A stretch of 64,000 nucleotides of DNA from Paragordius varius (taxonomy: Eukaryota > Nematomorpha). Each line of letters begins with the position of its first letter. Position 1 is the first letter of the stretch. Positions 25,201-34,770 of this stretch are shown here, piece by piece. The translations under genes and the position numbers were made by a program. The stretch covers positions 5,208,001 to 5,272,000 of the forward strand of contig OZ176056.1 of NCBI GenBank assembly GCA_964247055.1, in the 5' to 3' direction. The notes beneath the pieces are model-generated. The model was not told where the DNA came from, did no database searches, and saw only the letters and a list, made by a program, of their open reading frames with translations.

Positions 25201-27069
25201 ATACTAATTAAGTTAGATAGAGTGGAACCATCCTTATGATGAATAGGCCTTTTTAAATAAACAGCGCCTATAAATTATTTAGTACTCAGTTATTCAGATT
25301 TTCAAGACCTAGTTTTTAGGTTATATGGTTCGAAATTGGAATACCTAGTTCTTAATCTTACAATTTGTGGGTACTTCGCTATCGCCATAATGAGTCAAAA
25401 ATAATAAAAAAATATTTTTTTTTTTAATTTATCACAAATATATGTAAGATAGAAGATTCACTGTATATATGCGGTTCTTAAATATTAAATTATTTTCATC
25501 AAACCTCTTCTACAACTTATCCCAAATATTTTATTAAATATTTTTATGCTTGGACAGGGACCATATGTATCGGTGGACAATTTAATGGGAACACTCTTTA
25601 CCATGGATTTGGAAAAGGGTAATTTTTCATAATCTTCCTTAAAATTTAAATATAGCTGTGGAATCCGGATAAATATCACGATAAATATATGTATATTCTA
25701 ATAGATATAATATTTCATGATAAGATTTAGTCGAATGTATTAAGAATGCAATTTGCTCCATGTCGAGAAATCGCCAATTTTATAAATAAATATTGTTTAT
25801 CACATAGTTTTAAAAAGCAAAGCAATGTTGATAAAAAAAATTTCGTAAGAGCTTTGCGCAAATTTTTGTCCGTCTAAAATGGGCTAACTGGTAATAATTG
25901 CAAAAAGCCATTTTATAGTAATATAACATAAAAATATCTTTGAACAACATACTTTGTTTATTTCACTTTTATCAATTTTTTCAAAGGTTATTTTATGGAA
26001 TTTTGAAGCTTAGTGGAACGCGTATAAATATATATTATTCGTTGATGCAGACATTAACATTTCAGAAATTTGATGGTCTCCATATTTAAGACATAATTTA
26101 TTTTTTAAAAAAAATTATCTGACAAAAATTATTTTAATTTAAAATTTTTGGTGAGAGAATTGTTTAGTGTCAATGAATTATGTAGAAAAAATGTTTTTTA
26201 CAGTTTCCCGTATTCTTCCAAATACCACCCAACTCAAATTTTTGATAAAGTATGCATTTTTTGAAAATTTTAAATATTGGAATCAAGCATATATTATATT
26301 ATCGGCAATCTCGGCATTTTTGCCTTTATTTTAACAAAACTAGTTGGAGGGGGCAAAAATTTTATAATTTCGAGCTCTTATCTAAAATATTGTGTTGTTT
26401 TTTGAATAGATTGTTTATTAAATATCATAATGATTTTTTTTAAAGTAAGTTAGTTTCACCAAAAAAATTATTTAGCATGATTTGCACAAATGCGTTTTAT
26501 TAAATTGACCAATCAGTGCTAAAGTTTATATATATATATATATATTACTTAAAAAACTAGTAACGTCCAAAAACTAAAAGCACCAACATTCATTAGTCAA
26601 TCACAAAACGTGTATTTCTCACCATTTTTTTGTAATTGTATATATTATAATCTATTTATTATTCTTGGTTTACAGTTAATTCCTCAAACATCTCTTATGC
26701 TAACACCTTGCCTACTGATCCCATGTTTGATCCAAAATCAATGGTTCCTACCAAAGGAAGTAAGATATGAAAAATGTTTTTTGGCTTAGTACATTTTTGA
26801 AACTATATAATGTAAACGTTAATCCACAATAGATGTATGTCTAATTTTAATTTAGAAATTATTTCTCTTTATTGTTGTATAACTTCTCTAAGATTAAATA
26901 TTCTTGATATTATAAATTTTTTGGAATAATAATTTTACATATACACGTTTTTTATGGTTGTATTTTAGATAACCCGAGCGAAATGGATGACGATTTGTAC
27001 GGTCTTGGGTCGGAACACATAATTAATGATATTTATCGTTTACGACAACAGCAAAAGAGGATCAAATAA
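6410..27069 (+). CDS. CSTF3: Cleavage stimulation factor subunit 3 (CstF-77 / suppressor of forked), 20 exons
   Basis: CstF-77 is the HAT-repeat scaffold of the nuclear cleavage stimulation factor. It dimerises, binds CstF-50 and CstF-64, and takes part in pre-mRNA 3' end formation. Exons read by eye: 6410-6511, 12469-12597, 12883-12980, 13069-13170, 13270-13396, 21288-21446, 21758-21839, 21926-22035, 22282-22398, 22466-22552, 22698-22841, 22926-23028, 23368-23443, 23507-23606, 23689-23899, 24309-24395, 24764-24864, 25558-25618, 26676-26759, 26969-27069. All introns are GT-AG and the phases chain without a break, giving about 726 residues (human 717). Family matches include [43 protein letters not shown], a [11 protein letters not shown] linker, [13 protein letters not shown] and the C-terminal [13 protein letters not shown]. 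Exon 1 ([16 protein letters not shown] to [10 protein letters not shown]) is divergent and was placed from its match to the human KVKKAEKKLEEN/WSILIREAQ segment. Its donor joins in phase 0 to [10 protein letters not shown]. The ATG at 6410 was chosen because homology begins there. An exon further upstream cannot be excluded. Confidence 0.93.
7202..7245 (-). mobile_element. Fragment resembling a hAT transposon end
   Basis: Reverse-complemented, the segment reads CAGGTAAAAGAGGTGTCTAA, then CATGCGGGCCGGAAGCTGCC. This is the CAG...GGTGTCTAACATGCGGCCC pattern common at ends of non-autonomous hAT elements. No partner end or target duplication was found. Confidence 0.35.
9905..10220. mobile_element. 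21-bp-repeat foldback element, copy in CSTF3 intron 1
   Basis: Four exact-period 21-bp units run from 9916 to 9999, each of the form TTCAAATTCACSCTYRAACA+A. The other end (about 10155-10216) carries inverted copies with GGTGAATTTGAATTG. Outside the repeats the two ends share CATTTACA-like termini. The internal ~150 bp is homologous to the element at 11178 and, in reverse, to the copies inside the tandem array. No coding capacity was seen. Confidence 0.65.
10495..10800. mobile_element. Fragment resembling a non-autonomous hAT-like element
   Basis: GTGGCCAACACATGGGCCGC at the left and ATGCGGCCCGCGAACCTGAT at the right enclose AT-rich sequence. The GC-rich GGCCCGC blocks stand out from the AT-rich background and recall hAT ends. 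No target duplication was seen. Confidence 0.3.
11178..11390. mobile_element. 21-bp-repeat foldback element, second intron 1 copy
   Basis: It begins TCGAATTCACCCTCAAACAA with a second degenerate unit. It has the same interior as 9905-10220 (AAGATTAAAAATTACATATA, then AGCCCGAAAA) and ends GGTTGAATTTGAATTG. It has fewer terminal units than the first copy. Confidence 0.55.
11590..12383. mobile_element. 794-bp element with long terminal inverted repeats
   Basis: The left end GTACACATATATGAGAGATA is matched in inverse at the right end (about 12361-12383). Homology between the arms continues inward through GAAATGGTAACATTGCATAT and a CCTACTT...TTAGGTTT block, giving arms of roughly 120 bp. The interior has an open stretch on + from about 11840 to 12018 ending ...CLNKLPLVK, unidentified. 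The superfamily is unknown. It lies 86 bp before the acceptor of CSTF3 exon 2. Confidence 0.7.
15067..15332 (-). repeat. 3' LTR of the Ty3/gypsy element
   Basis: It is 266 bp and collinear with 19113-19373, differing by a handful of substitutions and one short indel. It is bounded on the left by the ATAAC target duplication. A purine-rich stretch lies next to it on the internal side. Confidence 0.9.
19113..19373 (-). repeat. 5' LTR of the Ty3/gypsy element
   Basis: On the plus strand it runs from TGTAGTAAATCGAG to TAATCTATCA, 261 bp, bounded by TG...CA. The adjacent internal minus-strand sequence TGGCGCGGTCG is a plausible primer-binding site. Confidence 0.9.
22204..22250. repeat. TA dinucleotide microsatellite
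   Basis: An uninterrupted TA run of about 47 bp lies in CSTF3 intron 8, 31 bp before exon 9. Shorter TA runs occur at 6258-6281, 31001-31039 and 44214-44242. Confidence 0.9.
23900..26968 (+). other. CSTF3 introns 15-19, AT-rich
   Basis: The introns lie between exons 15 and 20 (23900-24308, 24396-24763, 24865-25557, 25619-26675, 26760-26968). They hold no recognised gene. Intron 17 contains the second MITE-like copy (about 24958-25135), and a TA run lies near 26531-26545. Elsewhere in the gene, intron 8 has a ~47-bp TA run at 22204-22250, just before exon 9. Confidence 0.6.
24958..25135. mobile_element. Small inverted-repeat element (MITE-like), copy 2
   Basis: The left end is ACAACCATACTTTTTAAAAC. 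The right end, reverse-complemented, is AAACATACTTTTTTAATTTT. It corresponds to 5585-5750 in end sequence and size, lies within CSTF3 intron 17, and has no coding content. Confidence 0.35.
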
Positions 27070-27114
27070 TTTTATAGTTATTATTTTTTTCATTCCCATA
27101 TCATGCGGAAATTA

Positions 27115-27120
27115 AATAAA
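27115..27120 (+). promoter_or_regulatory. Polyadenylation signal AATAAA of CSTF3
   Basis: A canonical AATAAA lies 46 bp after the CSTF3 stop codon, followed by T-rich sequence. This fits a short 3' UTR. AATAAA is common by chance in DNA this AT-rich, so it is assigned on position alone. Confidence 0.55.
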
Positions 27121-27654
27121 TTGTATAAATAATGTTAAATAATTATATGATAACAAAATATGTTTCTTTTTTAGTCAATTATCCTAAAAACAATAGGTCA
27201 TGGAAATATAAGGACGACGCCTATTCATTATTACTACGCAGAGTAACCCTACGAAATAAGGCGTTAATAACAAAAAATACTTATCCATTTATAGTTGGTC
27301 GCAACCATTGAAAAATCCATTCGAGTAGAGAAAGCGTAAAAATTTGCTATTTTATAGTATAATTGCAAAAGAGGTAAAAATATAATACTTGAATCAAAAT
27401 TCTCATTATCTATTTTTAATCTTATCTTTGGAAGATTTTTTTCTGAAAGAAAGTATACCCTGATGTGAATATAAGGCCTATTGACAACTAGCATGTGTAT
27501 GCACAGAGAGCTTTACATCTTCACTTTTGATCAACCTCCTTTTTTATAAACATTAATTAAATAAATCGATTTGAGGTTGAAGTCAATAGGTAGTTTTTGT
27601 AAATGTGAAAAAGGGGAAAATTCACAATAAGATTTTTACTTAAACGCAAACTAT
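27121..27654. other. Intergenic AT-rich spacer
   Basis: Sequence between the CSTF3 polyadenylation signal and the Harbinger element. No gene, RNA or repeat was recognised. Confidence 0.6.
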
Positions 27655-30333
27655 GGGTGGGGTGATAAAAAAGTCACACTTGTAAGCCAAGCGTGGCAAG
27701 TTGAGCAAGTTTACTTAAGCCAGCAGGTGTACACTTGAAGATCGGTGATAAAAAAACACAAGTCTTTTGCTTATGAATGTAACATTTTTTTACCACCCAA
27801 TTCAAACTATGTGGGAAATATTTTAAAATTTTACAACGAAAATTTATTGATCAAGACAATAAAAAATAAACATCCAATAGAATATGCATATATTGAGTTA
27901 AAACTCAAAGTCACGTATTATAAAATTATAAATATTAAAAAAATTTAAATGTTCAAACTGGTACCTATAGTTTATAGGTTGAGGAAACCATTCGCCCTTA
28001 AACACTCTTTATTTATTTATTTTAAGCACTACCAGTTTCACGAAATAACGATTGCGCTTAAAATATCTAATCAAAGGTTTAAGAAATTTCAGGAAGATAT
28101 ATAGAATTGGATTTAACCCATAAATCACGGAATAACAGGTGATATATCTAAATAACTTACGTAATTCAATAAAAATATTTGTATAAATACATAGATTGTT
28201 GCACGTTAAAAAATGAATGACGTTCCCTGAACAATTTTCATCGTTATAATTCCTGGAGATCTATAAATTAAGGTTAATTTATTTTTGAAAATATATATTA
28301 GATTATAGATTTTAAAAAAATATCCTTCCATTAAAAAAAATTTATATTATGTAGGTTATTACAGTGAAAAAATGCATATGAACAATTCTAGAAACAAATC
28401 GGAGCGCAAAAAAATAGAATTGCAACATATGAAATTGGTAAGATTAATAATGAAAGCATTTAGTTTATAAGTTCATGAATTTTTCCAAATGATATTAATA
28501 TAAAAAGAGGTGGCGAACTTTCACCCAGATTATGTGTGGAGATTTTCCTCCGTTACATTAGCGACCCCGAGTTTCAAGTTCGCTAATGATTTTGGTGTAG
28601 AACGATTAACCCCAACTTAAACAGTATCTAAAGTGGCAGAAAAAATTGTGAGATTACTCATAAATGGATCCGATTTCCATCTAACCAGTTCTAACTAGAA
28701 GAGGCTAAACAACGTTGGCAGAAGAATCATATGTGACGGTGATGAAATCATAACGAGTTTAAACGTTAAAATGCCGGGAAGCGTTCACAATAGCCGTTTT
28801 CAGAAAAAGTATAATTCTTTCTAGCCACCAATGCAGCACTATTGAGTGACAGTGGGTAGCCAATATTTAAGAACCCCATTTAAACCTTATACAAACTAAA
28901 TTCAATACATTACACGCCAAAGAGAGAAAAATCATTGAAAGACATTTGGTCAATTAAATGCCGGTTTCCTATATTGCTAATATTATGCAAGTCCGTTTAA
29001 TTCCGCAATTAATATCATTGTAATCTGAGCCGTTTTATATAACATGGCTAAATTTTTAAAGGAGATTTTATAATGTGATATCGATTTAGATAATATTTAT
29101 GATGACGATGAAGACAATACGGATAGTGATAGTGCTCAGAGACGAAAGAATCTCAGGCTAACAAAAACGAGATAATATACTAAATATATTGAACGCATAT
29201 AATTTATTATTCTCAATTTTTGTTCAATAAAATAAAAAATCATAGTCATAATTGTCGTGTATATATAAATAAATAGATTATGACACAAAAGGAATATAAT
29301 GTAATATAAAAAAGATGCTTATAAAAATAAGATTAACAATTAATATATATACTGTATATCATAGGAGCGAAATTACATGTGAACTTATAGTTCAAAAGAT
29401 TATAAATGTAATAGGAATACGATTGGCAAGTTCTCGAAAAGGGAAAAATTTGAGAATATTTATGGCGAAAATTAAATTATTAAAAACATAAAATCGATAT
29501 TGCCTAATTTCGAAAAAAATGATTAATTACCAAAAAATTTTAATCGATGCCAACTTGAATTTATTATAATAACTTAAAAGAAACATAATAATGAATTTAA
29601 GACCATGTTATTAACACAAAAATACAGGTATCGAACATACTCTAAAAAATTGTATCAAACAAAAAAATTTCTATATCATGATAAATAAGTATTTACTTCG
29701 GTTAAAATCAGCGACACTTTATATACGTTGTGCATTAAATGTTTTTAAATACCAAAAAACTGAACCATTAATATAAATAGCATATAGCTGAAAAGACTTT
29801 CTTTTCCCTTTATCATTTAATTACATACAAGTATATTTACATTATGCCTATAAATCAACCTATATCCGCAACAACAAAGGGCTGCATTGATGCATTACAC
29901 TGGTGTAAAAGGTAGCATAAGACATTTTCTGTAAACATTATCGCATAAAAATTATAATAGGATTTAATATCTACTTACACATTTTGTAGAGTTTTTTCAA
30001 ACATTTCATTTTCATCTGTATCCACCCAGTATGAACATGTAAAATTAGCCAAAATTTTTAAATAACTGATCAAAGGTTCTACATATAAAACCTAAATTAT
30101 ATACATAAAAAGTTACCAAAATATTGTTTTTCCAAGTGTTTGAATATGTCAAGTGTGCCCTATACCACACTTGCAATATCTTCTAGTTTTTCTTAATCAT
30201 ATGATGTTATATCACCTCCGGTTTAAGTTTTATTGCTTGACTTAAGTGCTCTAATGATAAATTTATCACATGAAAGCAAGCCATGACTTGAAAAACTTGC
30301 CATTAAAATCAAATTTTTTTTATCACCCCACCC
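27655..30333 (+). mobile_element. PIF/Harbinger DNA transposon, 2.68 kb
   Basis: The 18-bp perfect terminal inverted repeats GGGTGGGGTGATAAAAAA lie at 27655 and, inverted, end at 30333. They are flanked by 3-bp TAT (27652-27654 and 30334-30336), consistent with the 3-bp duplications of this superfamily. The subterminal regions are dense in CACTTG/CAAGTG motifs, possible transposase-binding sites. The interior carries a decayed Harbinger-type DDE transposase on the plus strand. A sequence at 29060-29176 ending CDIDLDNIYDDDEDNTDSDS looks like its acidic tail. The typical second MYB-like gene was not recognised. Confidence 0.82.
28500..29176 (+). pseudogene. Harbinger transposase remnant (DDE_Tnp_4 type)
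   Basis: Recognisable blocks in order: LRYISDPEFQ near 28548; NDFGVERLTPT and TVSKVAEKIV near 28585-28650 (the DNA-binding HTH-like part); CDGDEIITSLNVKMPGSVHN near 28735-28790, matching the family's PGSVHDS; LSDSG near 28835 (the usual GDSGYPL); AKERKIIERH near 28918, followed in another frame by a FGQL/KCRF-like segment. Stops and frameshifts lie between the blocks, so no active enzyme is encoded. Confidence 0.78.
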
Positions 30334-30996
30334 TATATTTAAAATTTTGAAACTCCTTAGTTATGAGGGTCATAAAAGTGATATTTTTTTATAATCCTTT
30401 ATTTATTAAATTTAAACATCTGAAACAACATTATTTTAAATGGTGAAGCATATTGGTTCTTTAATTGAATGTCTGGCTGATATCATAGGTGTTTGTATAT
30501 TTTTTAATGCAGCTCAAAAAACATGGAATCGCTAAAAAAATTATTCATATTATTGCCATATTATTGGTAAAGTGCAGGAGGAACCTATTTTAATCAACAC
30601 ATAAAAATATCGAAATTCCCATTTTTCTATAAAACTAGTGTAAATCTCTGGCTGCTGAGCACCCCGAGAAAGTCCATCGACTTCTTGGGGGGTGGTTAAA
30701 ATATTTTGTCTTTATACTCGTATGATCTATTAATTTTAACGAGAAATGACCTCAAAATGATAATGTTAAGCGGGTTTAAGGATATAAAGGCCCCAAACAC
30801 ACCAAATTTAAACAATGTTAACTAAAAAATATTTATTCAGCAATGATCTTAGTATAAAAACATAAGCAATTATTGGGTGAAAAACTGCAAAAAAAGCTTT
30901 ATTTTTGACATTGGGTATATAAATAAAAAAGACATGTATAATTTTGTCTTTATGGACTAAAAAGGTTGGACTTACACACATTTGTAAGATTCCTAT

Positions 30997-31034
<38 letters not shown>

Positions 31035-31101
31035 ATATTAATGCATAACCAGTGGATGCAGTTGATCACTGTAAGAAAGTTTTGTCCTCATGGAGTAAAT
31101 A
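30334..31101. other. AT-rich spacer with repeat fragments
   Basis: It contains a Helitron 3' end-like block at 30636-30690, one copy of a ~90-bp repeat (GACATTGGGTATATAAAT at 30908, repeated at 32167, 32347 and 32490), and a TA run at 31001-31039. No gene was recognised. Confidence 0.5.
30636..30690 (-). mobile_element. Helitron-like 3' terminus, degenerate
   Basis: Read on the minus strand: an imperfect hairpin CTCGGGGTGCTCAGCAGCCA+GAG, then ATTTACA, then CTAG followed by T. This is the Helitron 3' layout (short hairpin, ~10 nt, CTRR, insertion before T). A second, degenerate GAAGTC.../...GACTTC hairpin lies just inside. Confidence 0.4.
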
Positions 31102-31633
31102 CACTGAGTGCAAAAAAATTTTAACGAAAATTTTTTTCATGAGATATCTTATGACCAGTGTATTCATTTGCCGCACAAATTTTTATTTGTTGACAACCTA
31201 GTTTTTGAAATATTGAGAGAAAACTGAAATCAGGCAAAAAGTGAAAATTAGGGATAATTAAGGATAATTCAAAAAATAATGATAAAATCTGAAATCTTGT
31301 TGTTTAATATCATTTTAGAAGATATTTTCAATATATAAATAGCCTAAAATCATATAGTTAGGGTTTCTATAAAATTACAGGTCAAAAGATGGCTTTCTTT
31401 TATTACATTTAAACAAAAAAATGAAACTATATTAATAATTATTAATTATTTACTACCTAAAATCAGGGGCGTACCGAGGGGAGGGGACAAGGCGGTGCAT
31501 CATGCCCCGGACGCCGTTATTTAGAGGCGCCTAAATGATTTTTCAAAATTAAATTTTAATTATGCAAAAATAATAAGAACTTTCAAATGAGATTTTTCAG
31601 CAATTTAGGTAATAATCCCTAAAATATATACTA

Positions 31634-31705
31634 TACTAGCGTAAATCTCGGGCTGCTACGCAGCCCGAGGAAGTCCTTTGGACTTCTGGGGGAGGGGGGT
31701 AAGGG
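31634..31705 (-). mobile_element. Helitron-like 3' terminus, well preserved double hairpin
   Basis: On the minus strand: hairpin GAAGTCC-AAAG-GGACTTC, then hairpin CTCGGGCTGC-GTA-GCAGCCCGAG, then ATTTACG, then CTAG|T. The second hairpin and CTAG end fit a Helitron 3' terminus. The matching 5' TC end was not located, so the element's length is unknown. Homologous inner sequence reappears near 40755. Confidence 0.45.
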
Positions 31706-31849
31706 ACAATAAAATGATCCACATATGTGGATTATTTCAAAACGTTATTTAATAGATATAATTTTAAAGGAATTTTAAAACGGTGCATTCATAGTAATAT
31801 ATTGTACAAATGAGGGTAAAATAAATATAAAAAAAATTTTTTAAATGGC

Positions 31850-32070
31850 ATTTTACGGGGAGAGCGGGTAAAAAGAGGGACTAAATCAAAAAGGCGAGAG
31901 GACTATGTTCGGCCCGATCAAAAATAAGTAAACAAAAATCATATTTGAAATTGAATGGTCCAACACCTTCTCCAAAAAATTGTCTCAAACACACGATTTT
32001 TGTGGACCTCTGTTTTCAAAAACGAACCCGTTTTTCACACGGGGTGGGTCCAAACTGGAGGCATATTTCA
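31850..32070. repeat. Degenerate repeat module, 31.9-kb copy
   Basis: TTTACGGGGAGAGCGGGTAA, then ACTATGTTCGGC, TTGAATGGTCCAACAC, and ACCCGTTTTTCACACGGGGT (a hairpin). The same series occurs near 38892, 39366 and 42150. Confidence 0.6.
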
Positions 32071-32119
32071 AAAAAAGTGGAAGAATAAATAAATAATCGG
32101 TATTTATTTTAATATAAAA

Positions 32120-32570
32120 AAACATAAGCAAATATTGGGTGAAACTTCCAAAAAAACAATATTTATGACATTGCGTTTATAAATAATAAAAATCAAATGT
32201 ATAATTTTGTCCACTTTAATGAGTAGAATATGTCCACATTGTTACACCAAATTTAGACCATATTAAAAAAAATATTTAATCAATAAATTTAGCATAAAAA
32301 ACCTAAGCAAATAATAGGTGATACGTGCAAAAAAACGACTATTTTTGACATTGCGTATATAAATAATAAAAACAACATGTATAATTTTGTCCGGTCTAAT
32401 GAGTGAAATATGTCAATAATGTAAAGCTCTTTTAGTATAAAAAACATAAGCAAATAATAGGTGAAACGTGCAAAATAAACGAAAATTTTGACAATGCGTA
32501 TATAAATAATAAAAACAACATGTATATTTTTGTCCGGTCTAATGAGTGTAATATGTCCATAATGTAAAGC
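32120..32570. repeat. Tandem ~100-140-bp repeats, three copies
   Basis: Each copy has AAAAACATAAGCAAAT(A), GGTGAAAC, TTGACATTGCGTATATAAAT and ATGTATAATTTTGTCC. They lie near 32120-32220, 32285-32410 and 32435-32545. A fourth, isolated copy is near 30845-30960. Confidence 0.65.
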
Positions 32571-32589
32571 TCTAAGAATAAAAAATCAA

Positions 32590-33865
32590 CCCAAAAGGTT
32601 GCGGATCAGGTAAGGTATATTTACCACCATTCAGAATTTACCCACAACATTAAATAAATTAGCCGGTAATACTTACGATTCTAAACATTTTTACTTAAAT
32701 ATTAGGGGTACAATTCCTGCTCTCAAATCACATCGTTTGGAGCGGATATAGTACCAACTAAAGAACTAACTTCTCAGGTGAGGCGTAAAATCTAATATAA
32801 GGCAGGCTCTTTGTCTCCAGCACAAGGGAGCCATCACTATTTTTTACAAATATAATATGTTGGTGATGATACCGTTAAATTTGCTAAGCGTTGCAATGAT
32901 TTTACCAATGTTAAGAGGCCAATAAATATGAGTGACAGGGACCATCAGCAAAAGCAGTCGGCGAAGTTCTTTCAAACTGCAAAATATATGATGCCATCTA
33001 ATACATATAAAGTTATTCATGCTTAACAATCGCTTCATGGCGACCATGAACGTAGATATAATACTCCTACAATGAATGAGGTGGCGATGTTAAAAATGGA
33101 GATCAATTTTATTAAACAATATATTTATTCACCTAGAAAAATGGTTCAAAGACTCATAGATGGTATGATACGTTACAATATCCACTAATATTCTAGAATG
33201 GTACAGATCAATATAAATTTATTTGTTTAGATGATTAATACTATCACTAAAGAAGAGACTAATAAAAAATGTAGCGCAATGAAATATTTATGTATTAATG
33301 TCAGGATATGCATAATATAAGATGAAGACATTTATTTGACCAATACATTGTAGATATGCATGCAATAGAAACAAAATATGCTACATCTTCCTAAATCAGG
33401 CTAAACTTTGTTCTGGAGAATATATACACCTAACCTAATATCAACGATATTAGGAGATATACAATACTACCATCCTCATACATAGGTAGTCTTCGCCATA
33501 TGCATGAATATGCCCAGGATGCTCACGCGTATGTGGCAAAATGTGGCCGCCAGGATAACTTGTTACATTTACATGAAATCTTATTTGGGAATCTATAAAT
33601 CTTCTTCTATTCCCTGGTCCAAAATAAAGTCAAGTGAAATAGATTCTGTTATCCGCTGCCTATTCTCACTTATTGTTAAAAACCTTTAAAGCTCAATATT
33701 AGAGATGAAATGTCCCAGTATCAGTCAGGAATATATATAAGTAGCTGTATGGTGCATATTTTCGTTTCCTATATATGAACGTAGCCCTCCAGTTGTTCAA
33801 TTGGCAATACATTTAGAAAATGGGCAACGTGTTTATTTTACACCTTCTAATTAGAGAGTAAAAAA
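32590..33865 (+). pseudogene. Helitron replicase (Rep N-terminal region) remnant
   Basis: Blocks follow the order of the Helitron Rep/helicase protein: HFYLNIRGTIPAL near 32690; AGSLSPAQGSHHYF near 32803; HGDHERRYNTPTMNEVAML near 33033; EYIHLT near 33420; YTILPSSYIGSLRHMHEYAQ near 33460, matching the conserved LPSSFTGSPRHMHEYAQDA; and PPVVQLAIHLENGQRVYFT near 33790, from the start of the helicase side. Many stops and frameshifts. The YxxxY tyrosines and HUH motif could not be seen. It is plus-strand, opposite to the Helitron-like 3' ends at 30.6 and 31.6 kb, so it belongs to another copy. Confidence 0.75.
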
Positions 33866-33867
33866 AA

Positions 33868-34686
33868 TATTCTGACATGGAACATTTTTTACAAAAAAAA
33901 TATTTAGATATTTTAACCTTTTTTAAAATTTTCTATACAAAATATAAAAATTTATAGTTACCCACAATAACGGAAGAAAAATATGAATATTTAAAAGCTT
34001 TCATAAATACTTTGGGGATGTAGATTTAAAATCTATTTGAGATTTTCTATTATAAATAAATACGAAACACTATTAATAAACCATACCTCTTTTTAACAGT
34101 GTCAACAATATGTGGCGCCTCATTTTTTCTTAGTGTATGATATGGAATTTGTTTTTTCAATCTTTGGCTTATATGTTTTGATAGCAGAGCTTTTCTGGGT
34201 AAAAAATGCATAAAAAAAATATATGGTTAAATAAGCTGTATTTGAAAAGAGAGATTATATTTTTACCTGGGTAAAAAATGCATAAAAGAATTATATGGTT
34301 AAATAAGCTGTATTTAAAAAGAGAGATTATATTTTTACTTTGCTAGAAGACAGCGCCTTTTTTGAGTATTCAGTTTTTTAATTCTTTCGCTTTTACGTAT
34401 TTTTGTTGACTTCTCAATGGCTGATGCAGGTTGATCGATAATATTTGATTCATAGTTATTATTTTCCGCGTCATGTGATGGTTTCATTGTTTGATAAGAT
34501 AATGGATATTTATATAAAGGTGCAATATGATAAAAAACAATATTTATGCTAATATTTTAGAGTAGCACTATTAAAGGAAAGGGACCCATTTTTATTTAAT
34601 GTTTATATCATGATAAAAATTTTATAAAATGGTTAAAATATCTAAATAATTTTTTTTGTAAAAAAAGTTTCATGTCAGAATATTTG
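33868..34686. mobile_element. 819-bp terminal-inverted-repeat element inside the Helitron remnant
   Basis: The left end ATTCTGACATGGAACATTTT is mirrored at the right end AAGTTTCATGTCAGAAT. Arm homology covers ~46 bp including CAAAAAAAATATTTAGATAT. It contains a 72-bp tandem duplication at 34195-34340 (CTGGGTAAAAAATGCATA...) and a small minus-strand open frame. The superfamily is unknown. Confidence 0.65.
34335..34487 (-). CDS. Small open frame, 50 residues, unidentified
   Basis: ATG at 34487 to TAA at 34335. The protein starts MKPSHDAENNNYES and ends with a very basic KIRKSERIKKLNTQKRRCL. Base composition and amino-acid use look more coding-like than the surroundings. The basic tail could be a nuclear localisation or nucleic-acid-binding segment, or the last exon of a transposon protein. 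It lies wholly within the 819-bp inverted-repeat element. No family was recognised, and expression is unproven. Confidence 0.25.
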   Translation of the reverse strand: MKPSHDAENNNYESNIIDQPASAIEKSTKIRKSERIKKLNTQKRRCLLAK

Positions 34687-34770
34687 GACGGCATTGTTGT
34701 TTTAGAAATTTTTTGCAAAATATCGTTTTCATTTAATTTTAAAGGTAAAGTTAATGATATTATTATTACA

